From: Pseudomonas bijieensis
Lineage (GTDB): Bacteria; Pseudomonadota; Gammaproteobacteria; Pseudomonadales; Pseudomonadaceae
Assembly (NCBI RefSeq): GCF_013347965.1
Contig: NZ_CP048810.1
Span: forward strand, 5,269,501 to 5,333,500
DNA: 64,000 bases
Direction: 5' to 3'
The notes under the pieces: model-generated
What the model was told of the DNA's origin: nothing
The model's database searches: none
The model's input: the letters and a program-made list of their open reading frames with translations, nothing else
Shown here: positions 20,244 to 30,879 of the stretch, piece by piece
Position numbering within the stretch: position 1 is the first letter of the stretch
Layout of the letters: each line of letters begins with the position of its first letter
Translations under genes and position numbers: made by a program

Positions 20244-21191
20244 CTAAAGGAGTGCTCTGCGGCTCAGTTCGCGATGAGCCGATAACGGGTCTACGGCCCA
20301 GGACACGTCAACCAGCGAGACGCCTGTGGATAACCTGGCGTGGTGGATCGACGCGGCCGGGCCGGCAATGATGATCGGGCAATCGATGCCGCCCAGCAGC
20401 CGGGGCAGTTGGGAAAGGTTGAGGGCATGACTGGAATACAGCAGTACGCCCCGGGCCTTGAGGCGTCCCACCGCCAGGGCCAGTTCGCCCGGCGGTAGAG
20501 GGCTGTCGAGTACTTCCACCGGGCAGTCAGCGCTGCTGGCCAGCCAGGCAGTGAGCCACAGGTGCGGCTCCTGGGGCGAGTCTGAATGATTGATCAGCAA
20601 CAATGGTGCGCCGCGCAGCTGACGGTTGTTGTGGTAGATGCGGCTGCCGAATTTGCTGCGCAGCCACGAGTACAGGAAGACCCGTTCCAGCTGCGCGCCG
20701 AACTGGCCCTGCCAGTGCAGGTGCAGCTCGGCCAGCAACGGCAAGAGCAATTGCTCGCACACGGTCCAGGGCGGGTACAGCGCCATCGCCTGATTGACCA
20801 GGTCATCGATCTGGCGCTCGGCCAGTTGCGTCACCGCCAGCACCAGGGCATGACGTTGGGGCTGCCAGTCATTCTCTGGCGCCTGCGTGGGTTCGCTCGG
20901 CGGCTGCGGTGTGTCCAGCAAGGGTTTGATCTTGCTCACGGCAACGCCACGATCGATCCAGGTGAGGATGTTCAGGATCCGTTGCACATGATCGGCATTG
21001 AACAGTCGGTGGCCCTTGGGCGTGCGGTGCGGCACGATCAGGCCGTAACGGCGCTCCCAGGCCCGCAGCGTGACGGCGTTGACACCGGTTTGCCGGGAGA
21101 CCTCGCGTATGGGCAGCCAGCCTTGTGCCAGGGCCTGGGCAAAATCGGCCCCGAGGTCTTCGCGGGCGCTGGAGTCGGGCTCGTTGCTCAT
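20244..21191 (-). CDS. MerR-family regulator, class II LitR/PplR-like
   Basis: The 315-residue protein has a MerR helix-turn-helix at residues 25-64 (WLPIREVSRQTG...TLRAWERRYGLI...GHRLF), with the RAWERRYG recognition block of the LitR/CarH group. A four-helix cap-like region and a degraded Rossmann-like C-terminal half follow. The CarH WxxxEH and DxHxxG B12-binding signatures are not visible, matching class II LitR. Its start overlaps the previous stop (TGATG) and phrB follows. By analogy with P. putida PplR it should repress the operon in the dark. This is inference. Confidence 0.88.
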   Translation of the reverse strand: MSNEPDSSAREDLGADFAQALAQGWLPIREVSRQTGVNAVTLRAWERRYGLIVPHRTPKGHRLFNADHVQRILNILTWIDRGVAVSKIKPLLDTPQPPSEPTQAPENDWQPQRHALVLAVTQLAERQIDDLVNQAMALYPPWTVCEQLLLPLLAELHLHWQGQFGAQLERVFLYSWLRSKFGSRIYHNNRQLRGAPLLLINHSDSPQEPHLWLTAWLASSADCPVEVLDSPLPPGELALAVGRLKARGVLLYSSHALNLSQLPRLLGGIDCPIIIAGPAASIHHARLSTGVSLVDVSWAVDPLSAHRELSRRALL

Positions 21192-22153
21192 CAAATAGCG
21201 TTTCGCAGGCTGAGGTTTTCCGGGTGCGGTTGCAGGTAGACCTGCTGTGCCAGGTAAGGATCGGGGTGCTGGCGCAAGTGATGCTTGAGCAACGTCAGTG
21301 GCACTACCAAGGGCACGATGCCGAGGCGATATTGCCCGATGAGATGCTGTACTTCCTGTTTGTCCTCGGCGTCGATGGCGCGCTTGAGGTAACCGCTCAG
21401 GTGTTGCAGCACATTGGTGTGGGTGCGGCGGGTCGCGCATTTCTTCAAGGCCGCCATCAATGCACTGAAGTAGCGTGGGCCCAGCTCATCAGGGTCGGTC
21501 CTGCCCATGTTGCCCAACAAGGAGCCCAGGACCTTGTACTGCACCGGGTTGTGGGCCATCAGCAGGTATTTGTAGCGCGAGTGGAATTCGATCAGGCCGC
21601 GACGGGTCAGACCCTGGCGACGCAAGGATTGCCAGGCGGCATAGGCAAACACGCGGGTCAGGAAGTTCTCCCGCAGCACCGGGTCGTTGAGGCGACCGTC
21701 TTCCTCCACCGGCAGGTCGGGGTGGTGGGCACAAAAGGCCTGGGCATAGATGCCGCGCCCGCCGCCGTCCTGGGTCACGCCGTTGTGGTCGTAGACCTTG
21801 ACCCGCTCCAGCCCACAGGACGGCGATTTCTGCATGAAGATGTAGCCGCAAATGTCATCCAGTTCCCCTGCCATCTGCTGCCCATAGTCGGCCAGTGGCC
21901 GGGTCACGTTGAGGTCGCGATTCACCGTGCCCAGCGCCTCAGGGTGTCCGGGGTTGCCCACCAGGCGGATCGGTTCGCGGGGGATACCCAGGCCAATGGC
22001 GACTTCGGGACATACCGGCACGAACTCGAAATAGTCGACGAGGGTGCGGCTGCACAACTGCGATTGCTTGTGCCCGCCGTTAAAGCGAACTTCAGCACCC
22101 ATCAGGCAGGCGCTGATGGCGATTCTGGGTTTGGCGATGGCTGCGCTGGGCAT
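21191..22153 (-). CDS. DUF523 and DUF1722 (YbgA-like) protein
   Basis: The 320-residue protein joins an N-terminal DUF523 domain (about 8-150, with the conserved ISACLMGAEVRFNGGHK start and MQKSPSCGLERVKVY cysteine motif) to a C-terminal DUF1722/YbgA domain (about 190-305, FHSRYKYLLMAHNPVQYK). Homologues sit beside photolyase genes in many bacteria, which suggests a role in photorepair or light stress, but the activity is unknown. It is the first gene of the merR-phrB operon, behind a TGTACA palindrome. Confidence 0.92.
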   Translation of the reverse strand: MPSAAIAKPRIAISACLMGAEVRFNGGHKQSQLCSRTLVDYFEFVPVCPEVAIGLGIPREPIRLVGNPGHPEALGTVNRDLNVTRPLADYGQQMAGELDDICGYIFMQKSPSCGLERVKVYDHNGVTQDGGGRGIYAQAFCAHHPDLPVEEDGRLNDPVLRENFLTRVFAYAAWQSLRRQGLTRRGLIEFHSRYKYLLMAHNPVQYKVLGSLLGNMGRTDPDELGPRYFSALMAALKKCATRRTHTNVLQHLSGYLKRAIDAEDKQEVQHLIGQYRLGIVPLVVPLTLLKHHLRQHPDPYLAQQVYLQPHPENLSLRNAI

Positions 22154-22177
22154 GGGCGACCTCTGATTGCTAAATCT

Positions 22178-22201
22178 TGTACAAATTTTTGTATATGTAC
22201 A
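22178..22201. promoter_or_regulatory. Perfect TGTACA-N12-TGTACA palindrome, putative LitR/PplR operator
   Basis: Two TGTACA half-sites, at 22178-22183 and 22196-22201, are separated by exactly 12 AT-rich bases. They lie 25-48 bases upstream of the DUF523/DUF1722-merR-phrB operon. The pattern matches the class II LitR binding consensus T(G/A)TACA-N12-TGTA(C/T)A that I recall for P. putida. Autoregulation by the MerR protein of the same operon is the simplest reading. Confidence 0.75.
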
Positions 22202-22280
22202 ATATTTTTATCATAGGCTCGAACCCGCGCAAGTCAATCGGATTGAGTAGCGAGGCGGCGTCAAACTGTGTCGAAGGCAG

Positions 22281-22304
22281 GCTGCTGTCTCTTTCGACAG
22301 CAGC
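22281..22304. other. Hairpin downstream of the renalase gene
   Basis: Nine-base arms GCTGCTGTC and GACAGCAGC surround a six-base loop. It sits 24 bases after the renalase stop and before the DUF523 operon promoter. There is no clear T-run, so it is only a possible transcript end. Confidence 0.35.
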
Positions 22305-22327
22305 GTAAAGCGATGGGGTGACGCGAT

Positions 22328-23389
<1,062 letters not shown>

Positions 23390-23510
23390 TTACCGTTCGC
23401 GTTTGGACAGGTTGTCCTATTGTTAAACACAGACCCTGTCCGATACGAAAAATCCCTGCTTATAAAAATAGACTAATGGGCCGGGTAAAACGCGATGCGA
23501 GGAACATCTC

Positions 23511-24410
23511 ATGCACATATTGCTGACCGGCGGTACTGGTTTGATCGGACGTCAGCTCTGCCGCCTCTGGTTGGAGCAGGGACATCGCTTGACGGTATGG
23601 AGTCGCCGGCCTGAAGAGGTGGCGAAAATCTGTGGGGCACAAGTGCGCGGCGTTGCCAGGCTCGAGGACATCGATGTGCCGGTGGACGCGGTGATCAACC
23701 TCGCGGGAGCGCCCATTGCCGACCGGCCCTGGAGCCACAAACGCAAGATGTTGCTATGGAGCAGTCGCATCACATTGACGGAAGTTTTGCTGGCGTGGCT
23801 GGAGCGTTGCGAACAGAAACCGCAGGTGTTGATTTCCGGTTCGGCAGTGGGCTGGTACGGCGATGGTGGCGAGCGCGAGTTGACCGAGGAATCGGGACCG
23901 GTGAGCGAAGATTTTGCCAGTCAGTTGTGTATCGCCTGGGAAGAAACCGCGCAGCGGGCCGAGGCGCAGGGCATGCGCGTGGTACTGGTTCGTACCGGCC
24001 TGGTCCTGTCTGCCGAGGGCGGCTTTTTGTCGCGGCTGTTGCTGCCATTCAAACTGGCGCTGGGCGGGCGTATCGGCAATGGTCGGCAGTGGATGCCGTG
24101 GATTCATATTGACGATCAAATCGCCCTGATTGATTTTCTTCTGCACCGCTCTGATGCCAGCGGTCCTTATAATGCGTGCGCTCCTAACCCGGTGCGCAAC
24201 CGCGATTTTGCCAAGGCCTTGGGGCGCGTGTTGCATCGGCCAGCCGTGGTGCCGATGCCGGAGCTTGCGTTGAAAGTCGCATTGGGGGAATTGTCACTGC
24301 TGTTGCTCGGCGGCCAGCGCGCCACGCCGGCCCGACTGCAGGCGGCGGGTTTCACATTCCGGTTCACTGATTTGCCCGCGGCCCTGGAAGACTTGTCCAG
24401 CCGCCTTTGA
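23511..24410 (+). CDS. TIGR01777-family NAD-dependent epimerase (YfcH-like)
   Basis: The 299-residue protein has an N-terminal extended-SDR Rossmann fold ([20 protein letters not shown]), the family [19 protein letters not shown] region with the Tyr, and a C-terminal DUF1731 tail ([20 protein letters not shown]). The family is of unknown substrate. It lies 13 bases before hemH and divergent from the renalase gene, an arrangement seen in other pseudomonads near phrB. Confidence 0.9.
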   Translation: MHILLTGGTGLIGRQLCRLWLEQGHRLTVWSRRPEEVAKICGAQVRGVARLEDIDVPVDAVINLAGAPIADRPWSHKRKMLLWSSRITLTEVLLAWLERCEQKPQVLISGSAVGWYGDGGERELTEESGPVSEDFASQLCIAWEETAQRAEAQGMRVVLVRTGLVLSAEGGFLSRLLLPFKLALGGRIGNGRQWMPWIHIDDQIALIDFLLHRSDASGPYNACAPNPVRNRDFAKALGRVLHRPAVVPMPELALKVALGELSLLLLGGQRATPARLQAAGFTFRFTDLPAALEDLSSRL

Positions 24411-24423
24411 AATAGGACGTTGC

Positions 24424-25449
24424 ATGACCGATCACGCGTTGCTTCTGGTGAATCTGGGTTCGCCTGCCTCCACTTCGGTGGCCGATGTGCGCCGCTACCT
24501 CAATCAATTCCTGATGGATCCGTATGTCATCGACTTGCCATGGCCGGTACGGCGCTTGCTGGTGTCGCTGATTCTGATCAAGCGTCCCGAGCAGTCGGCT
24601 CATGCCTACGCTTCGATCTGGTGGGAGGAGGGGTCGCCGTTGGTGGTGCTCAGTCGTCGGCTGCAACAGGCCATGACCGTGCAGTGGACCCAGGGCCCGG
24701 TGGAACTGGCGATGCGTTATGGCGAGCCGTCCATTGAATCGGCGCTGGTGCGCCTGGCGAGCCAGGGGCACAAAAAGATCACCCTGGCGCCGTTGTACCC
24801 GCAGTTCGCTGACAGTACCGTCACCACGGTGGTCGAGGAAGCGAAGCGGGTTGTGCGGGAAAAGAAGCTTAATGTGCAGTTCTCGATTCTCCAGCCGTTC
24901 TACGACCAGCCGGAGTACCTCGACGCCTTGGTGACCAGCGCCAAGCCCTACCTGATGCAGGATCACGATCACCTGCTGTTGAGTTTCCACGGCTTGCCCG
25001 AGCGACACCTGACCAAGCTCGACCCAACGGGGTTCCATTGCTTCAAGGATGCCGACTGCTGCAAGAACGCACCGCCGGAAGTCATGGCCACCTGTTACCG
25101 CGCCCAGTGCATTCGCACGGCCGAACAGTTCGCCCAGCGCATGGGGCTCAAGGAGGGCCAGTGGTCGGTGTCGTTCCAGTCGCGGCTGGGCCGTGCCAAG
25201 TGGATCGAACCCTACACCGAAGCGCGCCTGGATGAGTTGGCCAAAAGTGGCGTGAAGAAAGTCTTGGTGATGTGCCCGGCGTTCGTGGCCGATTGCATCG
25301 AGACCCTGGAGGAAATCGGCGATCGCGGGCGCGAGCAATTCCGCGCGGCAGGAGGGGAGGAGCTGGTGCTGGTGCCGTGTCTCAACGACGAGTCGCAGTG
25401 GGCGAAGGCGTTGAGTACGTTGTGTGAGCGGGCGCCCATCGCTTTGTGA
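24424..25449 (+). CDS. hemH: Ferrochelatase
   Basis: HemH inserts ferrous iron into protoporphyrin IX, the last step of heme synthesis. The 341-residue protein has the N-terminal [11 protein letters not shown], the metal-site [11 protein letters not shown] with the catalytic His, and the [18 protein letters not shown] segment. It is probably cotranscribed with the TIGR01777 gene and so may share the light-type promoter region upstream. Confidence 0.97.
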   Translation: MTDHALLLVNLGSPASTSVADVRRYLNQFLMDPYVIDLPWPVRRLLVSLILIKRPEQSAHAYASIWWEEGSPLVVLSRRLQQAMTVQWTQGPVELAMRYGEPSIESALVRLASQGHKKITLAPLYPQFADSTVTTVVEEAKRVVREKKLNVQFSILQPFYDQPEYLDALVTSAKPYLMQDHDHLLLSFHGLPERHLTKLDPTGFHCFKDADCCKNAPPEVMATCYRAQCIRTAEQFAQRMGLKEGQWSVSFQSRLGRAKWIEPYTEARLDELAKSGVKKVLVMCPAFVADCIETLEEIGDRGREQFRAAGGEELVLVPCLNDESQWAKALSTLCERAPIAL

Positions 25450-25462
25450 AATTCAAGGGCCC

Positions 25463-25559
25463 CATCGCGAGCAGGCTCGCTCCCACAGTGGATCTCGAGT
25501 GATCACAAAACTGGTGTTCACAACAGATCCCATGTGGGAGCGAGCCTGCTCGCGATAGC
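25463..25559. repeat. REPIN, type A, tail-to-tail
   Basis: Two inverted REP copies face outward (catcgcgagcaggctcgctc ... gtgggagcgagcctgctcgc) with a 45-base spacer. They lie between the convergent hemH and uraA genes. Confidence 0.9.
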
Positions 25560-25591
25560 TATCTGACTGACAACAAAACCTCAAGCTCGAA

Positions 25592-26866
25592 TCAGATCAG
25601 CGGCTCATCCGCCTTCTTCTGCTTCCAGCTGTCATTGCCCGGCAGCAGCAGGTTCAGGGCGATCGCCACTACCGCGCACAGCGCAATGCCTTTGAGGCCG
25701 AAGTCGTCCGGGCCGGTGCCGGTGCCCACCAGTACACCGCCGATGCCGAACACCAGGGTCACCGAAACGATCACCAGGTTGCGGGCTTCGCCCAGGTCGA
25801 TCTTGTGGCGGATCAAGGTGTTCATGCCCACCGCCGCGATCGAACCGAACAACAGGCACAGGATCCCGCCCATCACTGGCACCGGGATGCTTTGCAGCAG
25901 CGCGCCGAACTTGCCGATGAACGCCAGGCTGATGGCGAAGATCGCCGCCCAGGTCATGATCTTCGGGTTGTAGTTCTTGGTCAGCATCACCGCACCGGTC
26001 ACTTCGGCGTAGGTGGTGTTGGGCGGGCCGCCGAACAGGCCGGCGGCGGTGGTGGCGAGGCCGTCACCGAGCAGGGTGCGATGCAGGCCGGGTTTTTTCA
26101 GGTAGTCGCGACCGGTCACGCTGCCCACGGCAATCACGCCGCCGATGTGCTCGATGGCTGGCGCCAGGGCCACCGGTACGATGAACAGGATCGCCTGCCA
26201 GTTGAATTCAGGTGCAGTGAAGTTTGGCAGGGCGAACCACGGCGCGGCGGCGATTTTCGCGGTATCCACCACACCGAAGAAAAACGCCATGGCAAAGCCC
26301 ACCAGCACGCCGGAAATGATCGGCACCAGGCGGAAAATACCTTTGCCGAACACCGCGACGATCAGGGTGGTGAGCAGGGCTGGCATCGAAATCAGCATCG
26401 CGGTTTGATAATGAATCAGTTCGGTGCCGTCGCCGGCCTTGCCCATCGCCATGTTGGCCGCAATCGGCGCCATGGCCAGGCCGATGGAAATGATCACCGG
26501 GCCAATGACCACCGGCGGCAGTAGCCGGTCGATGAAGCCGGTGCCCTTGATCTTCACCGCCAGGCCCAGGAAGGTGTAGACGAAACCCGCCGCCATCACG
26601 CCACCCATGGTCGCGGCCAGGCCGAACTGGCCCTTGGCGAGGATGATCGGTGTGATGAAGGCAAAGCTCGACGCCAGGAACACCGGCACCTGGCGTCCAG
26701 TGACGATCTGGAACAGGATCGTCCCCAGGCCGGCGGTGAACAGCGCCACGTTAGGGTCCAGCCCGGTGATCAGCGGCATCAATACCAGCGCGCCGAAGGC
26801 GACGAACAGCATCTGCGCGCCGGACAGGACCTGGCGCCAGAGCGGGTCGTTGAACTCGTCCTGCAT
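25592..26866 (-). CDS. uraA: Uracil:H+ symporter UraA
   Basis: The 424-residue membrane protein of the NCS2 family imports uracil. About 14 hydrophobic segments are evident, with the family motif region LAPAIEHIGGVIAVGSVTGRD and GLFGGPPNTTYAEVTGAV. The start MQDEFNDPLWRQVL (ATG at 26866) lies two bases after the upp stop. A much longer open frame runs through upp and is a shadow. Together with upp it forms a uracil salvage operon. Confidence 0.95.
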   Translation of the reverse strand: MQDEFNDPLWRQVLSGAQMLFVAFGALVLMPLITGLDPNVALFTAGLGTILFQIVTGRQVPVFLASSFAFITPIILAKGQFGLAATMGGVMAAGFVYTFLGLAVKIKGTGFIDRLLPPVVIGPVIISIGLAMAPIAANMAMGKAGDGTELIHYQTAMLISMPALLTTLIVAVFGKGIFRLVPIISGVLVGFAMAFFFGVVDTAKIAAAPWFALPNFTAPEFNWQAILFIVPVALAPAIEHIGGVIAVGSVTGRDYLKKPGLHRTLLGDGLATTAAGLFGGPPNTTYAEVTGAVMLTKNYNPKIMTWAAIFAISLAFIGKFGALLQSIPVPVMGGILCLLFGSIAAVGMNTLIRHKIDLGEARNLVIVSVTLVFGIGGVLVGTGTGPDDFGLKGIALCAVVAIALNLLLPGNDSWKQKKADEPLI

Positions 26867-26868
26867 GC

Positions 26869-27507
26869 TCAAGCGTCCTTCTGCTTGGTGCCGAAGATCT
26901 TGTCGCCGGCATCGCCCAGGCCCGGGATGATGTAGCCATGCTCGTTGAGTTTCTGGTCGATGGACGCGGTGTAGATGGTCACATCCGGGTGGGCGTCCTG
27001 CACGGCCTTGATGCCTTCGGGCGCCGCGACCAGCACCATGGCGCGGATGTCCCGGCAACCGGCTTTTTTCAACAGGTCGATGGTGGCGACCATGGAGCTG
27101 CCGGTGGCGAGCATCGGGTCGATGATCATCGCCAGGCGCTCGTCGATTTCCGGCACCAGTTTTTCCAGGTAGGTGTGCGCCTGCAGGGTCTGCTCGTTGC
27201 GAGCCACGCCCACGGCGCTGACCTTGGCCCCGGGGATCAGGCTCAGTACGCCCTCGAGCATGCCGATGCCGGCGCGCAGGATCGGCACCACGGTGATCTT
27301 CTTGCCGGCGATTTTCTCGACCTGGACCGTACCGGCCCAACCGTCGATTTCATAGGACTCCAGGGGCAGGTCCTTGGTGGCTTCGTAGGTGAGCAGCGCA
27401 CCGACTTCCTGGGCGAGTTCACGGAAGTTCTTCGTGCTAATGTCAGCGCGGCGCATCAGGCCGAGTTTGTGTCTGATCAGCGGATGGCGGATCTCGAGGA
27501 TGGGCAT
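26869..27507 (-). CDS. upp: Uracil phosphoribosyltransferase
   Basis: Upp converts uracil and PRPP to UMP. The 212-residue protein starts [19 protein letters not shown] and carries the PRPP-binding [19 protein letters not shown] and the uracil-binding [16 protein letters not shown] tail. The ATG at 27507 gives the standard N-terminus, and eight extra upstream residues from 27531 are unlikely. It is the first gene of upp-uraA, divergent from hpt. Confidence 0.96.
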   Translation of the reverse strand: MPILEIRHPLIRHKLGLMRRADISTKNFRELAQEVGALLTYEATKDLPLESYEIDGWAGTVQVEKIAGKKITVVPILRAGIGMLEGVLSLIPGAKVSAVGVARNEQTLQAHTYLEKLVPEIDERLAMIIDPMLATGSSMVATIDLLKKAGCRDIRAMVLVAAPEGIKAVQDAHPDVTIYTASIDQKLNEHGYIIPGLGDAGDKIFGTKQKDA

Positions 27508-27564
27508 GGGGAAGGCTCCGGCGGCGGGCAAAAAAACCGGCCTAGATTAATCTATCCGAGGGTG

Positions 27565-27579
27565 TTGTCCTATAGACAA
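27565..27579. promoter_or_regulatory. Inverted repeat between the upp and hpt promoters
   Basis: TTGTC-N5-GACAA is centred in the 173-base divergent gap between two base-salvage genes. It may be an operator, but no regulator is recognised. Confidence 0.3.
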
Positions 27580-27680
27580 TACAGAACGTTAGTCCACAAA
27601 CGCTTGATCTGGCCGGGCGGGATGCGTACCTTTGCCGGCTTTTCCGAACCCGTCCCCCTCAATCTCTCCTGGAGAGCGCC

Positions 27681-28238
27681 ATGTCCGCTGATCTCGAGCA
27701 TATCCGTCAAATCATGCGAGAGGCTGACTGCCTGTACACCGAAGCTGAAGTCGAAGCGGCCATCGCCCGTGTCGGTGCGCAAATCAACGACCAACTGGCG
27801 GATGCCAACCCGGTGGTGTTCTGCGTCATGAACGGCGGGCTGATTTTCTCCGGCAAGCTGCTGACCTACCTGAACTTCCCCTTGGAAGCGTCCTACCTGC
27901 ACGCGACCCGTTATCGCAACGAAACCAGCGGCGGTGATCTGTTCTGGAAAGCCAAGCCGGAAGTCTCGTTCATCGACCGTGACGTGCTGATCATCGACGA
28001 CATCCTCGACGAGGGGCACACCCTGGGCGCGATCATCGATTTCTGCAAACACGCCGGCGCTCGTGCCGTGCACACCGCCGTGCTGATCGACAAGGATCAT
28101 GACCGCAAGGCGCGGCCTGACTTGAAAGCCGATTTTGTCGGCCTGCCGTGCGTCGACCGCTACATCTTTGGCTACGGCATGGACTACAAAGGCTACTGGC
28201 GCAACGCTAATGGCATTTTTGCCGTCAAGGGGATGTAA
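27681..28238 (+). CDS. hpt: Hypoxanthine-guanine phosphoribosyltransferase
   Basis: The 185-residue enzyme salvages hypoxanthine or guanine to IMP/GMP. It has the type I PRTase loop VLIIDDILDEGHTLGAI (PRPP motif) and the purine-side KADFVGLPCVDRYIFGYGMDYKG. A GGAGAGC ribosome-binding site precedes the ATG. It is followed three bases later by the cupin gene. Confidence 0.94.
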   Translation: MSADLEHIRQIMREADCLYTEAEVEAAIARVGAQINDQLADANPVVFCVMNGGLIFSGKLLTYLNFPLEASYLHATRYRNETSGGDLFWKAKPEVSFIDRDVLIIDDILDEGHTLGAIIDFCKHAGARAVHTAVLIDKDHDRKARPDLKADFVGLPCVDRYIFGYGMDYKGYWRNANGIFAVKGM

Positions 28239-28241
28239 TCG

Positions 28242-28715
28242 ATGACTCGGCCAAGTTTTCTGGAACGCGCACTGTTCGACGATTTGGCCGAAAAAGCTGC
28301 GGCCAGTCCTCGCGGGCGGCAGCACCATAATTTCCATGCGATGGACGAGCCGTGCCACCGCATGGCGGTGGGCTTGCAGCCTTCGACCTACATTCCACCG
28401 CACCGCCACCTGAGCGCCGACAAGGCGGAAACCTTGCTGGTACTCAAGGGCCGGTTGGGTGTATTGATCTTCGACGACGCCGGTGCGGTGGTGGATAAGC
28501 GCATCCTGCAGGCCGGTGGCGATTGCCTCGGGGTCGACCTGCCAGCCGGCGTGTATCACGGCTTGGTGGTGCTGGAAGCCGACAGCCTGATGTTCGAATG
28601 CAAGGCCGGCCCATACCGGCCTGTGGGCGAGGGCGAACTGGCTGACTGGGCGCCCCGCGAAGCCGAGCCAGGCGTGGCCGAGTACCAGGCCTGGATGCGC
28701 GCGCAGTTCGACTGA
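28242..28715 (+). CDS. WbuC-family cupin-fold metalloprotein
   Basis: The 157-residue protein has an N-terminal ARQxxHNFH-like segment (RGRQHHNFHAMDEPCHRM) and a cupin core with metal-type histidines in IPPHRHLSADKAETLLVLKG and LPAGVYHGLVVLE. It matches the WbuC family, found near O-antigen genes elsewhere but here coupled to hpt by a three-base gap. Its activity is unknown. Confidence 0.87.
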   Translation: MTRPSFLERALFDDLAEKAAASPRGRQHHNFHAMDEPCHRMAVGLQPSTYIPPHRHLSADKAETLLVLKGRLGVLIFDDAGAVVDKRILQAGGDCLGVDLPAGVYHGLVVLEADSLMFECKAGPYRPVGEGELADWAPREAEPGVAEYQAWMRAQFD

Positions 28716-28736
28716 ACGATGCGGCAGCAGGGCTTC

Positions 28737-28849
28737 TGTGGCGAGGGGATTTATCCCCGCTGGGTTGCGAAGCGACCCCGAGATTGTTGGTGTGCCCAAG
28801 AGCTTGCGAGTGCTCCGCACTCGAACGGGGATAAATCCCCTCGCCACAG
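28737..28849. repeat. REPIN, type C (GTGGCGAGGGGATTTATCCCC arms)
   Basis: The inverted arms are 113 bases end to end, with inner GGGTTGCGAAGCGACCCC and GAGTGCTCCGCACTC hairpins. The right end lies against the SulP stop codon at 28851-28853. Confidence 0.9.
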
Positions 28850-28850
28850 A

Positions 28851-30593
28851 TCAGACAAATCTTGAATGAGCGGCGCTGCCGGCTGCGAGCCATTTTTCGC
28901 TTTTGACCCGCGCCTGCTCCAGGGTTTGCACATACGCCAATTGGCGCTGCTCGCGATGAATGCCGGCACGGCGCAATTTCAGGCGCACCCGGGGGGCGGT
29001 CGCCACCAGGATCAGGCCGATGCCCTGCTTGCGATAGTCTTTCAGGATATTTTCAAAAGCGGCCAGCGCGGTCATGTCCAGCATCGGCACGGCGCTCATT
29101 TCCACCACCACCACGCGCACCCCCGGATCGAACCTGCGCAGCACATCCAGGGCTTTTTCGGCTGCACCGAAGAACAGCGGCCCACGGATTGCGTAGCAGC
29201 GTACATGCTCGGGCATGTCCAGCAAGGCTTGATGGAAGTGACGAGGCAGTTCGGCGCTGTCCGTCAGCTCGCTCATGCGCTTGATGAACAGGCCGGCGGC
29301 CAGCAGCAGGCCGACGGCAACCGCCATGACCATGTCGAACAAAACGGTCAGGCTCAGGCAGGTCAGCAGCACCAGTACGTCGCTGCGCGGCGCAATGCGC
29401 AACGTGTGCAGGACATGCCCGGCTTCGCTCATGTTCCAGGCAACTATCACCAGCAGTGCCGCCAGGGCAGCCATGGGCAAGTAACTGAACAACGGCGCCA
29501 GCAGCACCATCGCCAGCAGTACCACGAGGCTATGAATGATCGCGGCCAGCGGTGAAGAGGCGCCACTGCGCACATTGGTCGCGCTACGGGCAATGGCCGC
29601 CGTGGCGGTGATACCACCGAACAGCGGCGCCACGACGTTACCCAGGCCTTGGCCGATCAGCTCGGCGTTGGGGTCGTGCTTGCTGCCGGTCATGCCGTCC
29701 GCCACCACGGCGCACAGCAGCGATTCGATGGCGCCAAGCATGGCAATGGCGAAGGCCGGGCCCAGCAATTGGCGGAGCAGGTCATAGGACAGCACCAGGG
29801 GATGGCCCTGGCCATCTGGCAGGTTCCATGGCCAGTCAAAGCGCGGCAAAAACGGCGGGATACCGGGATGGCTGATGCCATCGACCACATAGCTGAAACG
29901 CTCACCCAATGTCGCAACCGGCCAACCGCCGCGTTCCAGCACCAGTCCCAATAGCGCCCCGACCAGCAAGGCCACCAGATGCCCGGGAACCCGTGGTACC
30001 CAGCGTGGCCAGGCAATCAGCACCGCCAGGCAACTGATGCCGATGATGCCATCGCCGAGTCGGGCACTGGGCAGCGCCACGATCAATTCGCCCAGCTGTT
30101 CGATGTAGTGCTTGGCTTGCCCGACGGTGGTCAGCCCCAGCAGATCCTTCAGTTGCAAGGTGGCGATGACCACGCCGATCCCGGCGGTAAAGCCGAGGAT
30201 GACCGGATAGGGAATGTATTGGATCAGTCGCCCGGCGCGCATCAATCCCAAGGTGATCAGAATCAGGCCGGCGAGCATGGTGCACAACAACAGGCCACCG
30301 AGGCCGTATTGTTGGGTAATGGGCAGCAGGATCACCACGAACGCCGCCGTCGGCCCGCTGACGTTGAAGCGCGAGCCGCCGGTGAGGGCGATCAAGGGCG
30401 CGGCCACCAACACCGTGTACAAGCCGTGTTGCGGCGGGACGCCGACGGCAATTGCCAGGGCCATGGCCAGTGGGATGGCGATAATACCGACGGTCAGCCC
30501 GGCCACCAGATCGCCGCGCAGGCGTTCAAGGGTGTAACCGGCGCGCCAGCTTTGGCGCCAAGCGGCGAATAACGGTGGGGCGGAGAAAGACAT
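28851..30593 (-). CDS. SulP-family anion transporter with STAS domain
   Basis: The 580-residue protein has about 10-12 hydrophobic segments from residue 25 to 415, with the SulP start LERLRGDLVAGLTVGIIAIPLAMA and the FNVSGPTAAFVVIL signature. A C-terminal cytoplasmic STAS domain follows (about 445-560, VRVVVVEMSAVPMLDMTALAAFENI). The substrate could be sulfate, bicarbonate or a dicarboxylate. No carbonic anhydrase gene is adjacent. The start MSFSAPPLFAAWR (30593) is chosen because upstream codons run through a REP element. Confidence 0.92.
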   Translation of the reverse strand: MSFSAPPLFAAWRQSWRAGYTLERLRGDLVAGLTVGIIAIPLAMALAIAVGVPPQHGLYTVLVAAPLIALTGGSRFNVSGPTAAFVVILLPITQQYGLGGLLLCTMLAGLILITLGLMRAGRLIQYIPYPVILGFTAGIGVVIATLQLKDLLGLTTVGQAKHYIEQLGELIVALPSARLGDGIIGISCLAVLIAWPRWVPRVPGHLVALLVGALLGLVLERGGWPVATLGERFSYVVDGISHPGIPPFLPRFDWPWNLPDGQGHPLVLSYDLLRQLLGPAFAIAMLGAIESLLCAVVADGMTGSKHDPNAELIGQGLGNVVAPLFGGITATAAIARSATNVRSGASSPLAAIIHSLVVLLAMVLLAPLFSYLPMAALAALLVIVAWNMSEAGHVLHTLRIAPRSDVLVLLTCLSLTVLFDMVMAVAVGLLLAAGLFIKRMSELTDSAELPRHFHQALLDMPEHVRCYAIRGPLFFGAAEKALDVLRRFDPGVRVVVVEMSAVPMLDMTALAAFENILKDYRKQGIGLILVATAPRVRLKLRRAGIHREQRQLAYVQTLEQARVKSEKWLAAGSAAHSRFV

Positions 30594-30650
30594 GGGTACT
30601 CCACGCACGAAAGAAAGGAAACCCCCTGAGCCTTGGCAAACACAGGACCC

Positions 30651-30743
30651 GTGGCGAGGGAGCTTGCTCCCGCTCGAGTGCGTAGCGCTCGCAAAATTCT
30701 GGGGCAACTGCGCAGCCCGGCGGGAGCAAGTTCCCTCGCCACA
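30651..30743. repeat. REPIN, type B (GTGGCGAGGGAGCTTGCTCCC arms)
   Basis: Two inverted copies flank a 50-base core containing GAGTGCGTAGCGCTC. The element occupies the divergent gap before the SulP gene and may separate its promoter from upstream DNA. Confidence 0.88.
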
Positions 30744-30879
30744 AAGGCATACACCTGCTGGGCAAGGCTGATGGCTCTCTGAGTATGCCGCGCTCGTCGT
30801 GTGTAAGTATTGATCCGGGTCGTTATTTTTACCGTCCAGGCTCATGCTAGAGTGCCAGGCCAAGACCCTGGAGCCTGTC

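Noticed and set aside
20244..21191. B12-dependent (CarH-like) light sensing by the MerR protein
   Set aside because: The WxxxEH and DxHxxG cobalamin-binding signatures were looked for and not seen in either MerR protein.
23390..23440. Additional inverted repeat GGACA-GGT-TGTCC near the renalase promoter as a second operator
   Set aside because: It is short, unlike the TGTACA sites, and has no matching copies at the other light-linked promoters. Kept only as a note.
25592..27340. A 582-codon minus frame covering upp and uraA
   Set aside because: Only the part from 26866 downward is UraA. The upstream part is the shadow of upp in another frame and reads as low-complexity basic sequence.
27570..28847. 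A 425-codon minus frame antisense to hpt and the cupin gene
   Set aside because: Both plus-strand proteins belong to known families, and the minus translation matches nothing.
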